NCBI RefSeq assembly: GCF_002979975.1
Contig: NZ_PCQD01000004.1
Coordinates: forward strand, 356,669 to 420,668
DNA: 64,000 nt
Direction: 5' to 3'
DNA from: Pseudomonas sp. MYb185
GTDB taxonomy: Bacteria; Pseudomonadota; Gammaproteobacteria; Pseudomonadales; Pseudomonadaceae
Shown: in pieces, positions 1 to 7,625 of the stretch
Layout: each line of letters opens with the position of its first letter
How positions within the stretch are numbered: position 1 is the first letter of the stretch
Notes under the pieces: generated by a model
Databases searched by the model: none
What the model saw: only the letters and a program-made list of their open reading frames with translations
Told to the model about the DNA's origin: nothing
Position numbers and translations under genes: made by a program

Positions 1-447
1 CGCGGACAGCTGCGCAACAGCGATCTGGGCTTCGTCTACCAATTCCATCACCTGCTGGCTGAATTCACCGCGCTGGAGAACGTCTGCATGCCCCTGCTGA
101 TCGGTGCAACGCCGATCGACCAGGCGCGTGAACGCGGCCTGGCGATGCTGGAGCGCGTTGGTCTATCGCCCCGTGCCGGTCACAAGCCGGCCGAGCTGTC
201 GGGTGGCGAACGCCAGCGGGTGGCGATCGCCCGGGCGCTGATCAACGAGCCGGCCTGTGTACTGCTGGACGAACCGACCGGCAACCTCGACCAGCACACT
301 GCCCGCAGCGTGCAGCAATTGATGCTGGAACTCAGCCAGCGGCTGGATACCGCCTTTCTGGTGGTTACCCACGATCTGGCGCTGGCCGCGCAGATGGATC
401 GGGTGCTGACCCTCGATGAAGGCCGGCTGGTGGCACAGCAAATCTGA
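1..447 (+). CDS. lolD: LolD, lipoprotein-releasing ABC transporter ATPase (5' end cut off by the window)
   Basis: The frame is open from base 1, so the N-terminus with Walker A lies outside the window. Visible parts are the Q-loop region ([18 protein letters not shown]), the ABC signature [15 protein letters not shown], Walker [13 protein letters not shown] and the switch histidine in VVTHD. The [13 protein letters not shown] pattern is typical of LolD, which powers release of outer-membrane lipoproteins from the inner membrane to LolA. In Pseudomonas lolD is normally followed by lolE. Here only 9 bp separate its stop from the stop of an opposite-strand DUF2062 gene, so no lolE follows. MacB-type ATPases are related, but the motif and neighbours favour LolD. 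Confidence 0.9.
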   Translation, partial: RGQLRNSDLGFVYQFHHLLAEFTALENVCMPLLIGATPIDQARERGLAMLERVGLSPRAGHKPAELSGGERQRVAIARALINEPACVLLDEPTGNLDQHTARSVQQLMLELSQRLDTAFLVVTHDLALAAQMDRVLTLDEGRLVAQQI

Positions 448-456
448 ACAGTTGAT

Positions 457-981
457 TCAGGACTGACGACGGCGTCGCATTTTGCGGCGCTTCCAGTTGC
501 GTGCAACCCAGAAACGCCAATACAACAGGGTGCCGAAGTAGCCAATGGCGGCGGCGGCGACGGCTGACACCAGTGAGCCGGCCAGCATGGGTTGCCAGAT
601 ATGGTGAATCTCTGTCGTCAGCCAGGTGATGGACAGTTCCGGCGGCATGGTGCGTTCCGGGGCGCCCAGCAGCAGGGTGCCGAGCTTGTACTGCATGAAG
701 AATACCGGCGGCATGGTGATCGGGTTGGTCAGCCACACCAGGCTCACCGAGATCGGCAGGTTGGCCCGTATCATTACAGCGATGAACGCGGCCAGCAGCA
801 TCTGCATGGGGATTGGCAGCAGGGCCGCGAACAGGCCGCCGGCCATGGCCCTGGCGACGCTGTGCCGGGTCAGGTGCCAGAGGTTCGGATCATGCAGCAC
901 GGTGCCCATGAAACGCAGCGACTTGCTGTGCTTGATCCGTTCCGGGCTGGGCATGTAGCGCTTGAGTAGCTGACGTGGCAT
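457..981 (-). CDS. DUF2062 family inner-membrane protein
   Basis: About 174 residues: a basic N-terminus (MPRQLLKRYMPSPERI), a central hydrophobic hairpin rich in Ala, Leu and Pro including SLVWLTNPITMPPVFFMQYKLG, and a very basic tail (WKRRKMRRRRQS). This is the layout of DUF2062 membrane proteins, whose function is unknown. Pseudomonads carry it next to comEC, as here, where comEC diverges from it. The ATG at 981 matches the usual family start but has no clear ribosome site. A TTG at 1014 has AGGAG six bases ahead and would add 11 residues, so the start is uncertain. Confidence 0.75.
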   Translation of the reverse strand: MPRQLLKRYMPSPERIKHSKSLRFMGTVLHDPNLWHLTRHSVARAMAGGLFAALLPIPMQMLLAAFIAVMIRANLPISVSLVWLTNPITMPPVFFMQYKLGTLLLGAPERTMPPELSITWLTTEIHHIWQPMLAGSLVSAVAAAAIGYFGTLLYWRFWVARNWKRRKMRRRRQS

Positions 982-1082
982 CGCAGGCTGATCGGTAGGC
1001 GGGCTAAACGGCAATTATGCTCCTAATGGGGTATTCCGGCCACCCATCGCCGTGGTATTGAAAATGACTGGATATTTCGCAC

Positions 1083-3365
1083 ATGGTTGTGCCGTTGTTT
1101 CTGATCGCCCTGATCACCGGCATGTTGCTGCCGCTGAGCTGGAGCAGTCTGCCTCCGACCTGGCTGGCAGCGGTGCCGCTGGGCCTGGCAGTGCTGCTCT
1201 GGCATGTCCGCCGGCTGCGCTGGTTGTTGCCGTTGTCCATCGGTCTGCTGTGGGCCTGCCTGTTTCATCACCAACTGCTGGGTCAGCGCCTGTCGACGGA
1301 GTTCGATGGCGTTCGTGTGCAGGTGGTGGCGCAGGTCAGGGGACTGCCCGAACCCACCGAGAGTGGCTGGCGCTTCGATCTGGAGCAGGTGCGGTTGGCC
1401 GACACCGGCCAACCGCTGCCACCCTTGCGCGCGCACTGGTTCGATGGCCAGCCGCTTAGCCCGGGCGAGCGCTGGCGCTTCGAGATGACCCTGCGGCGTC
1501 CGGCCGGCATGGCCAATCCTGGAGGCTTCGACTACGAGGCCTGGCTATATGCCCAGGGTATCGGTGCGCTCGGCAGCGTGCGGAGTGGGCAGCGGCTCAG
1601 CGAGGCACAGCCGGGCCCGGGTATCGCCGCGCTGCGCAACAACATACGCCAGCAACTGGAACAGGTACTCGATGGTCAGCCCGGCGGTACCCGTCTGACG
1701 GCTTTGGTAGTCGGCGACAAGAGTGTACTCGGCCGGGAGGATTGGCAGACATTGCAGGCCACCGGCACCAGCCACCTGATGGTCATTTCCGGTTTACATG
1801 TGGGCATGCTGGCGGCTGCGGTATTCGGTGTGGTGACGCTGCTGGGGCGCTGCGGAGTGCTGGTCTGGCCCTGGCCGCGGCTGTGGCTGGCGATGCCGCT
1901 GGTGATCGTGGTCGCTGCCGTATATGCCTTGCTGGCCGGATTCGATGTGCCGGTACAGCGGTCCTTGCTGATGATCACCCTGGGGCTGCTGATCCAGTTG
2001 CTATACCGCCAGCCGGGGTTGTGGACATTCTGGCTGGTGGCCTTTGCCGGGGTGGTGGCGTTCAATCCTGCGGCGCCGCTGCGCGCCGGCTTCTGGCTGT
2101 CGTTCATTGCGGTCGGCTTGCTGCTGTATGGCATGGGCGCCCGATTGGGCACGGCCAATATCTGGTGGAAGTGGGGGCGTGCGCAGTGGCTGGTATTCGT
2201 CGGCCTGTGGCCATGGCTGTTGCTGTGGTGCATGCCGGCCAGCCTGACGTCGCCATTGGCCAATGTGCTGGCGATCCCCTGGGTCAGCCTGCTGGTGGTG
2301 CCGGCAGCGTTGCTGGGCACGGTGCTGCAGATGCTGTTCGACTTCCCCTGGCTGGTCAGGGCTGCCGCTGTGGCACTGAACTGGCTATTCGACGGACTCG
2401 ACTGGGTGGCCCGGTTGCGCGAGGCCGAGCGTCTGGCATTTCCCGGCTGGGCGGGTTTTCTCCTCGGTCTGGCTGGGGTCACCGCGCTGCTCAGCCCGCT
2501 GGCGCGGTTGTTGTGGTTGCCGGGCCTGGTCTGTCTGCTGGCCTTGTTGCTGCCACCGCAACCACGGCCGGCGCCTGGCCAGCTCTGGGTCACCGTACTG
2601 GATGTGGGGCAGGGGCTGTCGGTCTTGCTGCAGACCCAGCGTCATGACCTGCTGTACGACACCGGGGCCCGCTTTGCCAGTGGCTTCGATCTGGGCGAGG
2701 CAGTGGTGCATCCGGCCCTGCTGGCGCTGGGGGTGCGCAAGCTGGATATACTGCTGCTCAGTCATGCCGACAACGATCACGCCGGGGGCGCAGGCTTCAT
2801 TGCCGCCAACCTGCCGGTCAAGCGCACGCTGGCGGGGCAATATGCCGCGCTCGACCCTCTGCTCCAGGCACAGCCGTGCATTCCAAGCGAGCATTGGAGC
2901 TGGGATGACGTACGTTTCGAGGTGGTGCATAGCCCGCCACCCCCGGCATCGGCCAACGAGCAATCCTGTGTGCTGCGTGTGGTCGCTGGCCAGGGGGCGG
3001 TGGTACTGCCCGGGGATGTGGGAATTCGTGGTGAATATCAGATGCTGGACAAGCCGCTGAGCGCCGACCTGCTGCTGGCACCCCACCATGGTAGCCGCAG
3101 CTCCTCATCCTACGCGTTCATCCGCGCGGTCAACCCGCGCTGGGTAGTGTTCAGTGCCGGTCGGCACAGTCAATACGGCCATCCACATCCCAGGGTTGTG
3201 GAACGTTACCGCGAACTGGGAGCCGAACCAGTTTATACTGCCACCGCCGGAGCGATACGCTTTGTCCTGGACGACACAGGGAAGGCCCGCCGGGAGTGGT
3301 CCTGGCGTGAGCGTGCACAACGCTTCTGGCATGAAGATCGAGCACCGGGCCGGCTGGCTGAATAG
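1083..3365 (+). CDS. comEC: ComEC/Rec2 family DNA internalization protein
   Basis: A 760-residue inner-membrane protein. The order is N-terminal hydrophobic segments, the DUF4131 region (about 30-190), the competence domain with GDKSVLGREDWQTLQATGTSHLMVISGLHVG (about 210-470), then a C-terminal metallo-beta-lactamase-like domain from about 500 with DVGQGLSVLL, LLSHADNDHAGG and LLAPHHGSRSS. The HxDxDH metal motif (SHADNDHAGG) is intact. ComEC forms the channel moving single-stranded DNA into the cytoplasm during transformation. Full length suggests a functional gene. Together with PilZ in this window it fits a naturally competent, piliated cell, though competence itself is inference. Confidence 0.93.
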   Translation: MVVPLFLIALITGMLLPLSWSSLPPTWLAAVPLGLAVLLWHVRRLRWLLPLSIGLLWACLFHHQLLGQRLSTEFDGVRVQVVAQVRGLPEPTESGWRFDLEQVRLADTGQPLPPLRAHWFDGQPLSPGERWRFEMTLRRPAGMANPGGFDYEAWLYAQGIGALGSVRSGQRLSEAQPGPGIAALRNNIRQQLEQVLDGQPGGTRLTALVVGDKSVLGREDWQTLQATGTSHLMVISGLHVGMLAAAVFGVVTLLGRCGVLVWPWPRLWLAMPLVIVVAAVYALLAGFDVPVQRSLLMITLGLLIQLLYRQPGLWTFWLVAFAGVVAFNPAAPLRAGFWLSFIAVGLLLYGMGARLGTANIWWKWGRAQWLVFVGLWPWLLLWCMPASLTSPLANVLAIPWVSLLVVPAALLGTVLQMLFDFPWLVRAAAVALNWLFDGLDWVARLREAERLAFPGWAGFLLGLAGVTALLSPLARLLWLPGLVCLLALLLPPQPRPAPGQLWVTVLDVGQGLSVLLQTQRHDLLYDTGARFASGFDLGEAVVHPALLALGVRKLDILLLSHADNDHAGGAGFIAANLPVKRTLAGQYAALDPLLQAQPCIPSEHWSWDDVRFEVVHSPPPPASANEQSCVLRVVAGQGAVVLPGDVGIRGEYQMLDKPLSADLLLAPHHGSRSSSSYAFIRAVNPRWVVFSAGRHSQYGHPHPRVVERYRELGAEPVYTATAGAIRFVLDDTGKARREWSWRERAQRFWHEDRAPGRLAE

Positions 3366-3411
3366 TCGCCAGCAGGCGTGCTAGAGTAGACCAATTTTGG
3401 AGGGAACGTCT

Positions 3412-4086
3412 GTGTGGGAATTGATCAAAGCCGGCGGTTGGCTGATGCTGCCGATCGTATTGTCCTCGGTGGTGGCCGCAGCCATCGTTCTGGAGCGCCT
3501 GTGGACGCTGCGCAGTAACCGCGTCGCGCCGGCCAACCTGGTAGGGCAGGCCTGGCGCTGGATCAAGGACGGCCAGCTCGATACCAGTCGGCTCAAGGCG
3601 CTGCGTGCCGACTCCCCGCTGGGCGAGGTCCTGGCGGCCGGCCTGGCCAATGCTCATCATGGCCGGGAAATCATGAAGGAATGCATTCAGGAGGCGGCGA
3701 CCAAGGTCATCCACGAGCTGGAGCGCTACCTCAGCACCCTGGGCACTATTGCCGCCGTGTCCCCGCTCCTGGGGCTGCTGGGCACCGTGATCGGGATGAT
3801 CGATGTGTTCACCGCAGTCATGCTGCAGGGCACTGGTAACACCGCAGTGCTGGCTGGTGGCATTTCCAAGGCGCTGATCACCACCGCCGCGGGCCTGACC
3901 GTGGCCATCCCCGCGCTGTTCTTCCACCGCTTTCTGTCCCGCCGGGTCGACGAGCTGGTGGTGGCCATGGAGCAGGAAGCGACCAAATTGGTTGAAGTGG
4001 TGCAGGGCCAGCGTGATGCCGATTTCAACGGCAGCGCTCCGGCGGCACAGGACAAGCGGCCCGTCAGCCTGGCCAAAGGGAATTGA
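3412..4086 (+). CDS. ExbB/TolQ family proton channel protein
   Basis: 224 residues with three hydrophobic segments: one near the N-terminus (WLMLPIVLSSVVAAAIVLERL) and two in the second half (TLGTIAAVSPLLGLLGTVIGMIDVF and ISKALITTAAGLTVAIPALFFHRFL), the MotA/TolQ/ExbB signature. GTG at 3412 is preferred because GGAGGGAA (3399-3406) precedes it; the family normally begins MWEL. The downstream ExbD partner starts 3 bp later. The pair would form a proton-driven motor energizing an envelope process. In pseudomonads this pair precedes lpxK and is distinct from the tolQR of the tol-pal cluster; its client system is unknown. Confidence 0.88.
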   Translation: MWELIKAGGWLMLPIVLSSVVAAAIVLERLWTLRSNRVAPANLVGQAWRWIKDGQLDTSRLKALRADSPLGEVLAAGLANAHHGREIMKECIQEAATKVIHELERYLSTLGTIAAVSPLLGLLGTVIGMIDVFTAVMLQGTGNTAVLAGGISKALITTAAGLTVAIPALFFHRFLSRRVDELVVAMEQEATKLVEVVQGQRDADFNGSAPAAQDKRPVSLAKGN

Positions 4087-4089
4087 CCG

Positions 4090-4521
4090 ATGAATTTTCG
4101 ACGCAGGACCCGGGTGGATACCGATATCAACCTGACGCCGCTGATCGATGTGGTGTTCCTGTTGCTGATTTTCTTCATGGTATCGACTACCTTCACCCGG
4201 GAAACCCATCTGAAAGTCGACCTGCCGGAGTCCGTCTCCGGCGAGCGGGCCGAGAATGCTGATCAGCAGCAGATCGAGGTACTGATTTCCGCTACCGGCG
4301 AGGTGGCGATCAACGGCAATGCGCTGATCGATCCCGGTCTGGAGACGCTGAAGGCGGCATTGGCGCGTGAAGCCGGTGGCAACCACGCTCTGCCGGTGGT
4401 GATCACTGCCGATGCCAGGACGCCGCATCAGTCAGTCATCACCGCCATGGATGCTGCCGGCCAGCAGGGCTTCACCCACCTGCGGCTGACCACCAGTGAG
4501 CCGGAAAACCCGGCGCCATGA
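4090..4521 (+). CDS. ExbD/TolR family biopolymer transport protein
   Basis: 143 residues. A short cytoplasmic tail leads to the conserved DINLTPLIDVVFLLLIFFMVSTTF transmembrane segment, whose Asp (residue about 20) is the proton-binding residue of the family. A periplasmic domain follows. It is translated with the ExbB-like gene upstream and overlaps lpxK by four bases (ATGA), so stator, motor and lipid A kinase are probably co-translated. That linkage to lipid A synthesis is conserved in pseudomonads and hints at an envelope role, but no function can be read from the sequence. Confidence 0.88.
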   Translation: MNFRRRTRVDTDINLTPLIDVVFLLLIFFMVSTTFTRETHLKVDLPESVSGERAENADQQQIEVLISATGEVAINGNALIDPGLETLKAALAREAGGNHALPVVITADARTPHQSVITAMDAAGQQGFTHLRLTTSEPENPAP

Positions 4522-5549
4522 ACGGCTTCTCCCTGGAGCGCTTCATGCTCCGTGCCTGGTATGAACGGCATGGCTGGCTGAAGCTGCTGCGGCCACTGTC
4601 GCAACTGTATCAAGGGGTCGCCACGCGCCGCCGACAACGCTACCTGGATGATCCTTCGGCCAGTTGGCAACCGCCAGTGCCGCTGATCGTGGTGGGTAAC
4701 ATTACCCTCGGTGGTACCGGCAAGACGCCAATGGTGATCTGGTTGGTAGAACACCTGCGTGATTGCGGGTTGCGTGTGGGGGTCATCAGTCGGGGCTACG
4801 GCTCCAAACCGCCTTCCCGGCCCTGGCGCATCCAGCCGACCGAGGATGGTCCCGAGCAGGTCGGCGACGAGCCACTGCTGATCGCCAGTCGCTGCCAGGT
4901 GCCGGTGGTGATCGACCACGACCGTGCCAGGGCGGGGCGGCATCTGCTGGAACACGCGGCTGTCGACGTGATCATCAGCGATGATGGCCTGCAGCATTAC
5001 CGCATGGGGCGTACGCTGGAACTGGTGATGATCGATCACGGGCGTGGTCTGGGCAATGCCCGCTGCCTGCCTGAAGGTCCGCTGCGCGAACCCGCCAAGC
5101 GCCTGGAATCGGTGGATATGCTGGTACGTACCGGTGCCGATGTTGATGCCGATGGCGCTTTCGCCATGCAACTGCAGGCCGTGGATCTGGTCAACCTGAA
5201 GACAGGTGAGCGCATCAAGCCGGCGCAGTGGAAAGCACCGCCCCGGGTGCAGGCGGTCGCGGGTATCGGCAACCCCGAGCGCTTTTGCAAGACCCTGGAG
5301 AATCATGGCTTCGTGCCGGAAATCCATGCCTTCGCCGATCACGCCCAGTACAATGCCGACAGCTTCGCCGAGTTCGACCATGGCGAGCCGTTGATCATGA
5401 CCGAAAAGGACGCGATCAAATGTGCCGGCTTCGCGCGCGACAACTGGTGGTACCTGAGCGTCGATGCCTGCTTGAGCGCCGCCTTCACCGCGGCGCTGCA
5501 TGAAAGACTGGACCGCCATCTGCGGTCCAGCCGGAAAACCTTTCCCTGA
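4518..5549 (+). CDS. lpxK: Tetraacyldisaccharide 4'-kinase
   Basis: 343 residues. LpxK phosphorylates the 4' position of the lipid A disaccharide at the inner-membrane face, the sixth step of the Raetz pathway. Visible: the N-terminal amphipathic helix, P-loop [13 protein letters not shown] (about residues 56-68), the VISRGYGSK motif, DDGLQHYRM and, near the C-terminus, [15 protein letters not shown]. It overlaps exbD by four bases, and a 61-residue Trm112-like gene and kdsB follow closely, giving a lipid A/KDO operon. Confidence 0.95.
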   Translation: MNGFSLERFMLRAWYERHGWLKLLRPLSQLYQGVATRRRQRYLDDPSASWQPPVPLIVVGNITLGGTGKTPMVIWLVEHLRDCGLRVGVISRGYGSKPPSRPWRIQPTEDGPEQVGDEPLLIASRCQVPVVIDHDRARAGRHLLEHAAVDVIISDDGLQHYRMGRTLELVMIDHGRGLGNARCLPEGPLREPAKRLESVDMLVRTGADVDADGAFAMQLQAVDLVNLKTGERIKPAQWKAPPRVQAVAGIGNPERFCKTLENHGFVPEIHAFADHAQYNADSFAEFDHGEPLIMTEKDAIKCAGFARDNWWYLSVDACLSAAFTAALHERLDRHLRSSRKTFP

Positions 5550-5562
5550 CCGGAGTCTGACG

Positions 5563-5748
5563 ATGGATCCCAAATTGCTCGATATCCTGGCCTGCCCATT
5601 GTGCAAGGGCCCGCTGGTGCAGAACCAGGACAAGACCGAACTGTGGTGCCGGGCCGATGGTCTGGCCTTCCCGGTGCGTGACGGTATTCCCGTGATGCTT
5701 GAGGGTGAAGCGCGTGCGCTGGACGCGGACGAGAGGCTGGATCACTGA
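5563..5748 (+). CDS. Trm112 family protein (YcaR-like)
   Basis: 61 residues beginning [19 protein letters not shown], with a CxxC knuckle (C11, C14) and the second half [20 protein letters not shown]. This matches the small Trm112/YcaR family found between lpxK and kdsB in many gammaproteobacteria. Eukaryotic Trm112 stabilizes methyltransferases; the bacterial role is not settled. ATG 5563 follows a GGAG (5552-5555). Spacing to kdsB is 2 bp. Only the first cysteine pair is present, as is common in this subfamily. Confidence 0.9.
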   Translation: MDPKLLDILACPLCKGPLVQNQDKTELWCRADGLAFPVRDGIPVMLEGEARALDADERLDH

Positions 5749-5750
5749 AC

Positions 5751-6512
5751 ATGTTCCACGTCATCATACCGGCCCGTTATGCCTCCACCCGGCTACCGGG
5801 CAAACCACTGCAGGATATCGCCGGCAAGCCGATGATCCGTCACGTCTGGGAGCAGGCCCGCAAGAGTGCCGCCGCATCGGTGACCATCGCCACCGACGAT
5901 GTGCGCATCGTCGAGGCCTGTCGCGAGTTCGGTGCCGATGCACTGCTGACCCGTGACGATCATCCGTCCGGAACTGATCGCCTGCAGGAGGTGGTCAGCC
6001 AACTGGGGCTGGACAGCGAGGCCCATGTGGTCAATGTGCAGGGCGACGAGCCGATGATCCCGCCGGTGCTGATCGACCAGGTGGCCGCCAACCTGCGGGC
6101 CTTTTCCGCCGCCAGCATCGCCACCCTGGCCGAGCCGCTGCAGGATATCGACACCCTGTTCAATCCCAATGCGGTCAAGGTGGTGACCGATCACCAGGGG
6201 TTCGCCCTGTATTTCAGCCGCGCGCCGATGCCCTGGTGTCGGGATGCCTTTGCCGGGGAGCGTCCGGCCAGTTTGCCCGAGGATATCCCGTTCCGTCGCC
6301 ATATCGGCCTGTATGCCTACAAGGTCGGCTTCCTGCATGACTATGTACGTTGGCCGACCAGTCCACTGGAAGCCGCTGAGTCGCTCGAGCAATTACGGGC
6401 CTTGTGGTTCGGCTGTCGCATCCATGTCGCCGACGCTTGCGAAGTGCCGCCGGCCGGGGTGGATACGCTGGAAGACCTGGAGCGGGTACGCCAGTTGCTG
6501 GCTGCACGCTGA
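5751..6512 (+). CDS. kdsB: 3-deoxy-manno-octulosonate cytidylyltransferase (CMP-KDO synthetase)
   Basis: 253 residues. It activates KDO with CTP for attachment to lipid A. Motifs: [19 protein letters not shown] at the N-terminus (nucleotide binding), [39 protein letters not shown] and the C-terminal [12 protein letters not shown]. Length is normal. The stop overlaps the murB start by one base (TGATG). In P. aeruginosa and P. putida a low-molecular-weight phosphotyrosine phosphatase gene (ptpA) sits between kdsB and murB; it is absent here. Confidence 0.95.
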   Translation: MFHVIIPARYASTRLPGKPLQDIAGKPMIRHVWEQARKSAAASVTIATDDVRIVEACREFGADALLTRDDHPSGTDRLQEVVSQLGLDSEAHVVNVQGDEPMIPPVLIDQVAANLRAFSAASIATLAEPLQDIDTLFNPNAVKVVTDHQGFALYFSRAPMPWCRDAFAGERPASLPEDIPFRRHIGLYAYKVGFLHDYVRWPTSPLEAAESLEQLRALWFGCRIHVADACEVPPAGVDTLEDLERVRQLLAAR

Positions 6513-7537
6513 TGGGAGCGGTGGTCGTCTCCCGGGCGGATCTGCGCCTGCTCAATACCTTCGGTATCAGCGAATATGCCGAACGGTTGGTAACAGTCGA
6601 GAACGACATCCAGTTGCGTGAGGCGCTAAGCCTGGCCCGGCAGCAAGACTGGCCGGTGACCCTGCTCGGTGGTGGCAGCAACATGGTGCTGGCCGGCCCG
6701 GTGCCGGGCCTGACCATAGCCATGCGCAGCCGTGGGCGGCGGGTGGTCGAGCGCACCGCCGATAACGTCCTGATCGAAGGGGAGGCCGGCGAAAACTGGC
6801 ATCAACTGGTTGGCTGGAGCCTGGATCATGGTTTCCACGGGCTGGAGAACCTGTCCCTGATTCCCGGTACCCTGGGTGCTGCGCCGGTACAGAATATCGG
6901 TGCCTATGGTGTCGAGCTGTGTGATGTATTCGACAGTCTGGATGCGCTGGATCGCCACACTGGAGAGGTCTGTCGCCTGGATCGGGCAGCCTGCCGGTTC
7001 GCCTATCGGGACAGCCTGTTCAAGCAGCAACCCGGGCGCTTCGTCATTCTGCGGGTACGCCTGCGGCTGGCTACGCGCCCGCAACCCAGGCTCGGCTATG
7101 CGCCATTGGCGGCGGCCTGGCAGGCGCTTGGCCTGCAGCGGCCCGACAGTCGGGTGATCAGCGAACTGGTGTGTCGCATCCGTCGCTCGAAACTGCCCGA
7201 CCCCGCCCAGCTGGGTAATGCCGGCAGCTTCTTCAAGAACCCCCTGGTCAGTGTCGAACGTGCCACGGCACTGCTGGCAGCCTGGCCAGGCATGCCGCAT
7301 TACCCGCAGGATGATGGCAGTATCAAACTGGCTGCCGGCTGGCTGATCGAGCAGGCTGGCTGGAAAGGACATTGTCGCGGCAGCGTCGGCGTGCACTGCG
7401 AGCAGGCCTTGGTGCTGGTCAATTTCGGAGGCGCGCGGGGTGCCGAGGTAATGGCATTGGCTGGCGATATCCAGCAGGATGTGGCGCGCAGGTTTGGCGT
7501 TACCCTGGAGATGGAGCCGCAACTGATCGGCGGCTGA
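6512..7537 (+). CDS. murB: UDP-N-acetylenolpyruvoylglucosamine reductase
   Basis: 341 residues. MurB reduces UDP-GlcNAc-enolpyruvate to UDP-MurNAc with NADPH and FAD in the cytoplasm. Visible: NTFGISEYAERLV, the FAD-binding stretch LLGGGSNMVL, HGLENLSLIPGTLGAAPVQNIGAYG (proton-relay and flavin region), YRDSLFK, and LGNAGSFFKNP with the catalytic Ser. This is the type I, E. coli-like enzyme. The ATG at 6512 overlaps the kdsB stop; longer upstream reading frames are not needed. The gene converges with rne across a strong hairpin. Confidence 0.95.
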   Translation: MGAVVVSRADLRLLNTFGISEYAERLVTVENDIQLREALSLARQQDWPVTLLGGGSNMVLAGPVPGLTIAMRSRGRRVVERTADNVLIEGEAGENWHQLVGWSLDHGFHGLENLSLIPGTLGAAPVQNIGAYGVELCDVFDSLDALDRHTGEVCRLDRAACRFAYRDSLFKQQPGRFVILRVRLRLATRPQPRLGYAPLAAAWQALGLQRPDSRVISELVCRIRRSKLPDPAQLGNAGSFFKNPLVSVERATALLAAWPGMPHYPQDDGSIKLAAGWLIEQAGWKGHCRGSVGVHCEQALVLVNFGGARGAEVMALAGDIQQDVARRFGVTLEMEPQLIGG

Positions 7538-7571
7538 CATCGGCGGGTCAGTCAGGCAAGGGAAGGCCATA

Positions 7572-7611
7572 AACGACAAAGGGGATGCCGATTGGCATCC
7601 CCTTTGTCGTT
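7572..7611. terminator. Perfect 18-bp hairpin between convergent murB and rne
   Basis: AACGACAAAGGGGATGCC (7572-7589), loop GATT, then its exact reverse complement (7594-7611). The arms begin with A-rich and end with T-rich bases, so it can work in both directions. It lies 34 bp after murB and 14 bp after the rne stop, where a shared bidirectional terminator is expected. Confidence 0.85.
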
Positions 7612-7625
7612 GCTGCAACTGACGA

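Noticed and set aside
3151..4428. 425-codon minus-strand frame over exbB/exbD
   Set aside because: Opposite-strand shadow of two recognised genes.
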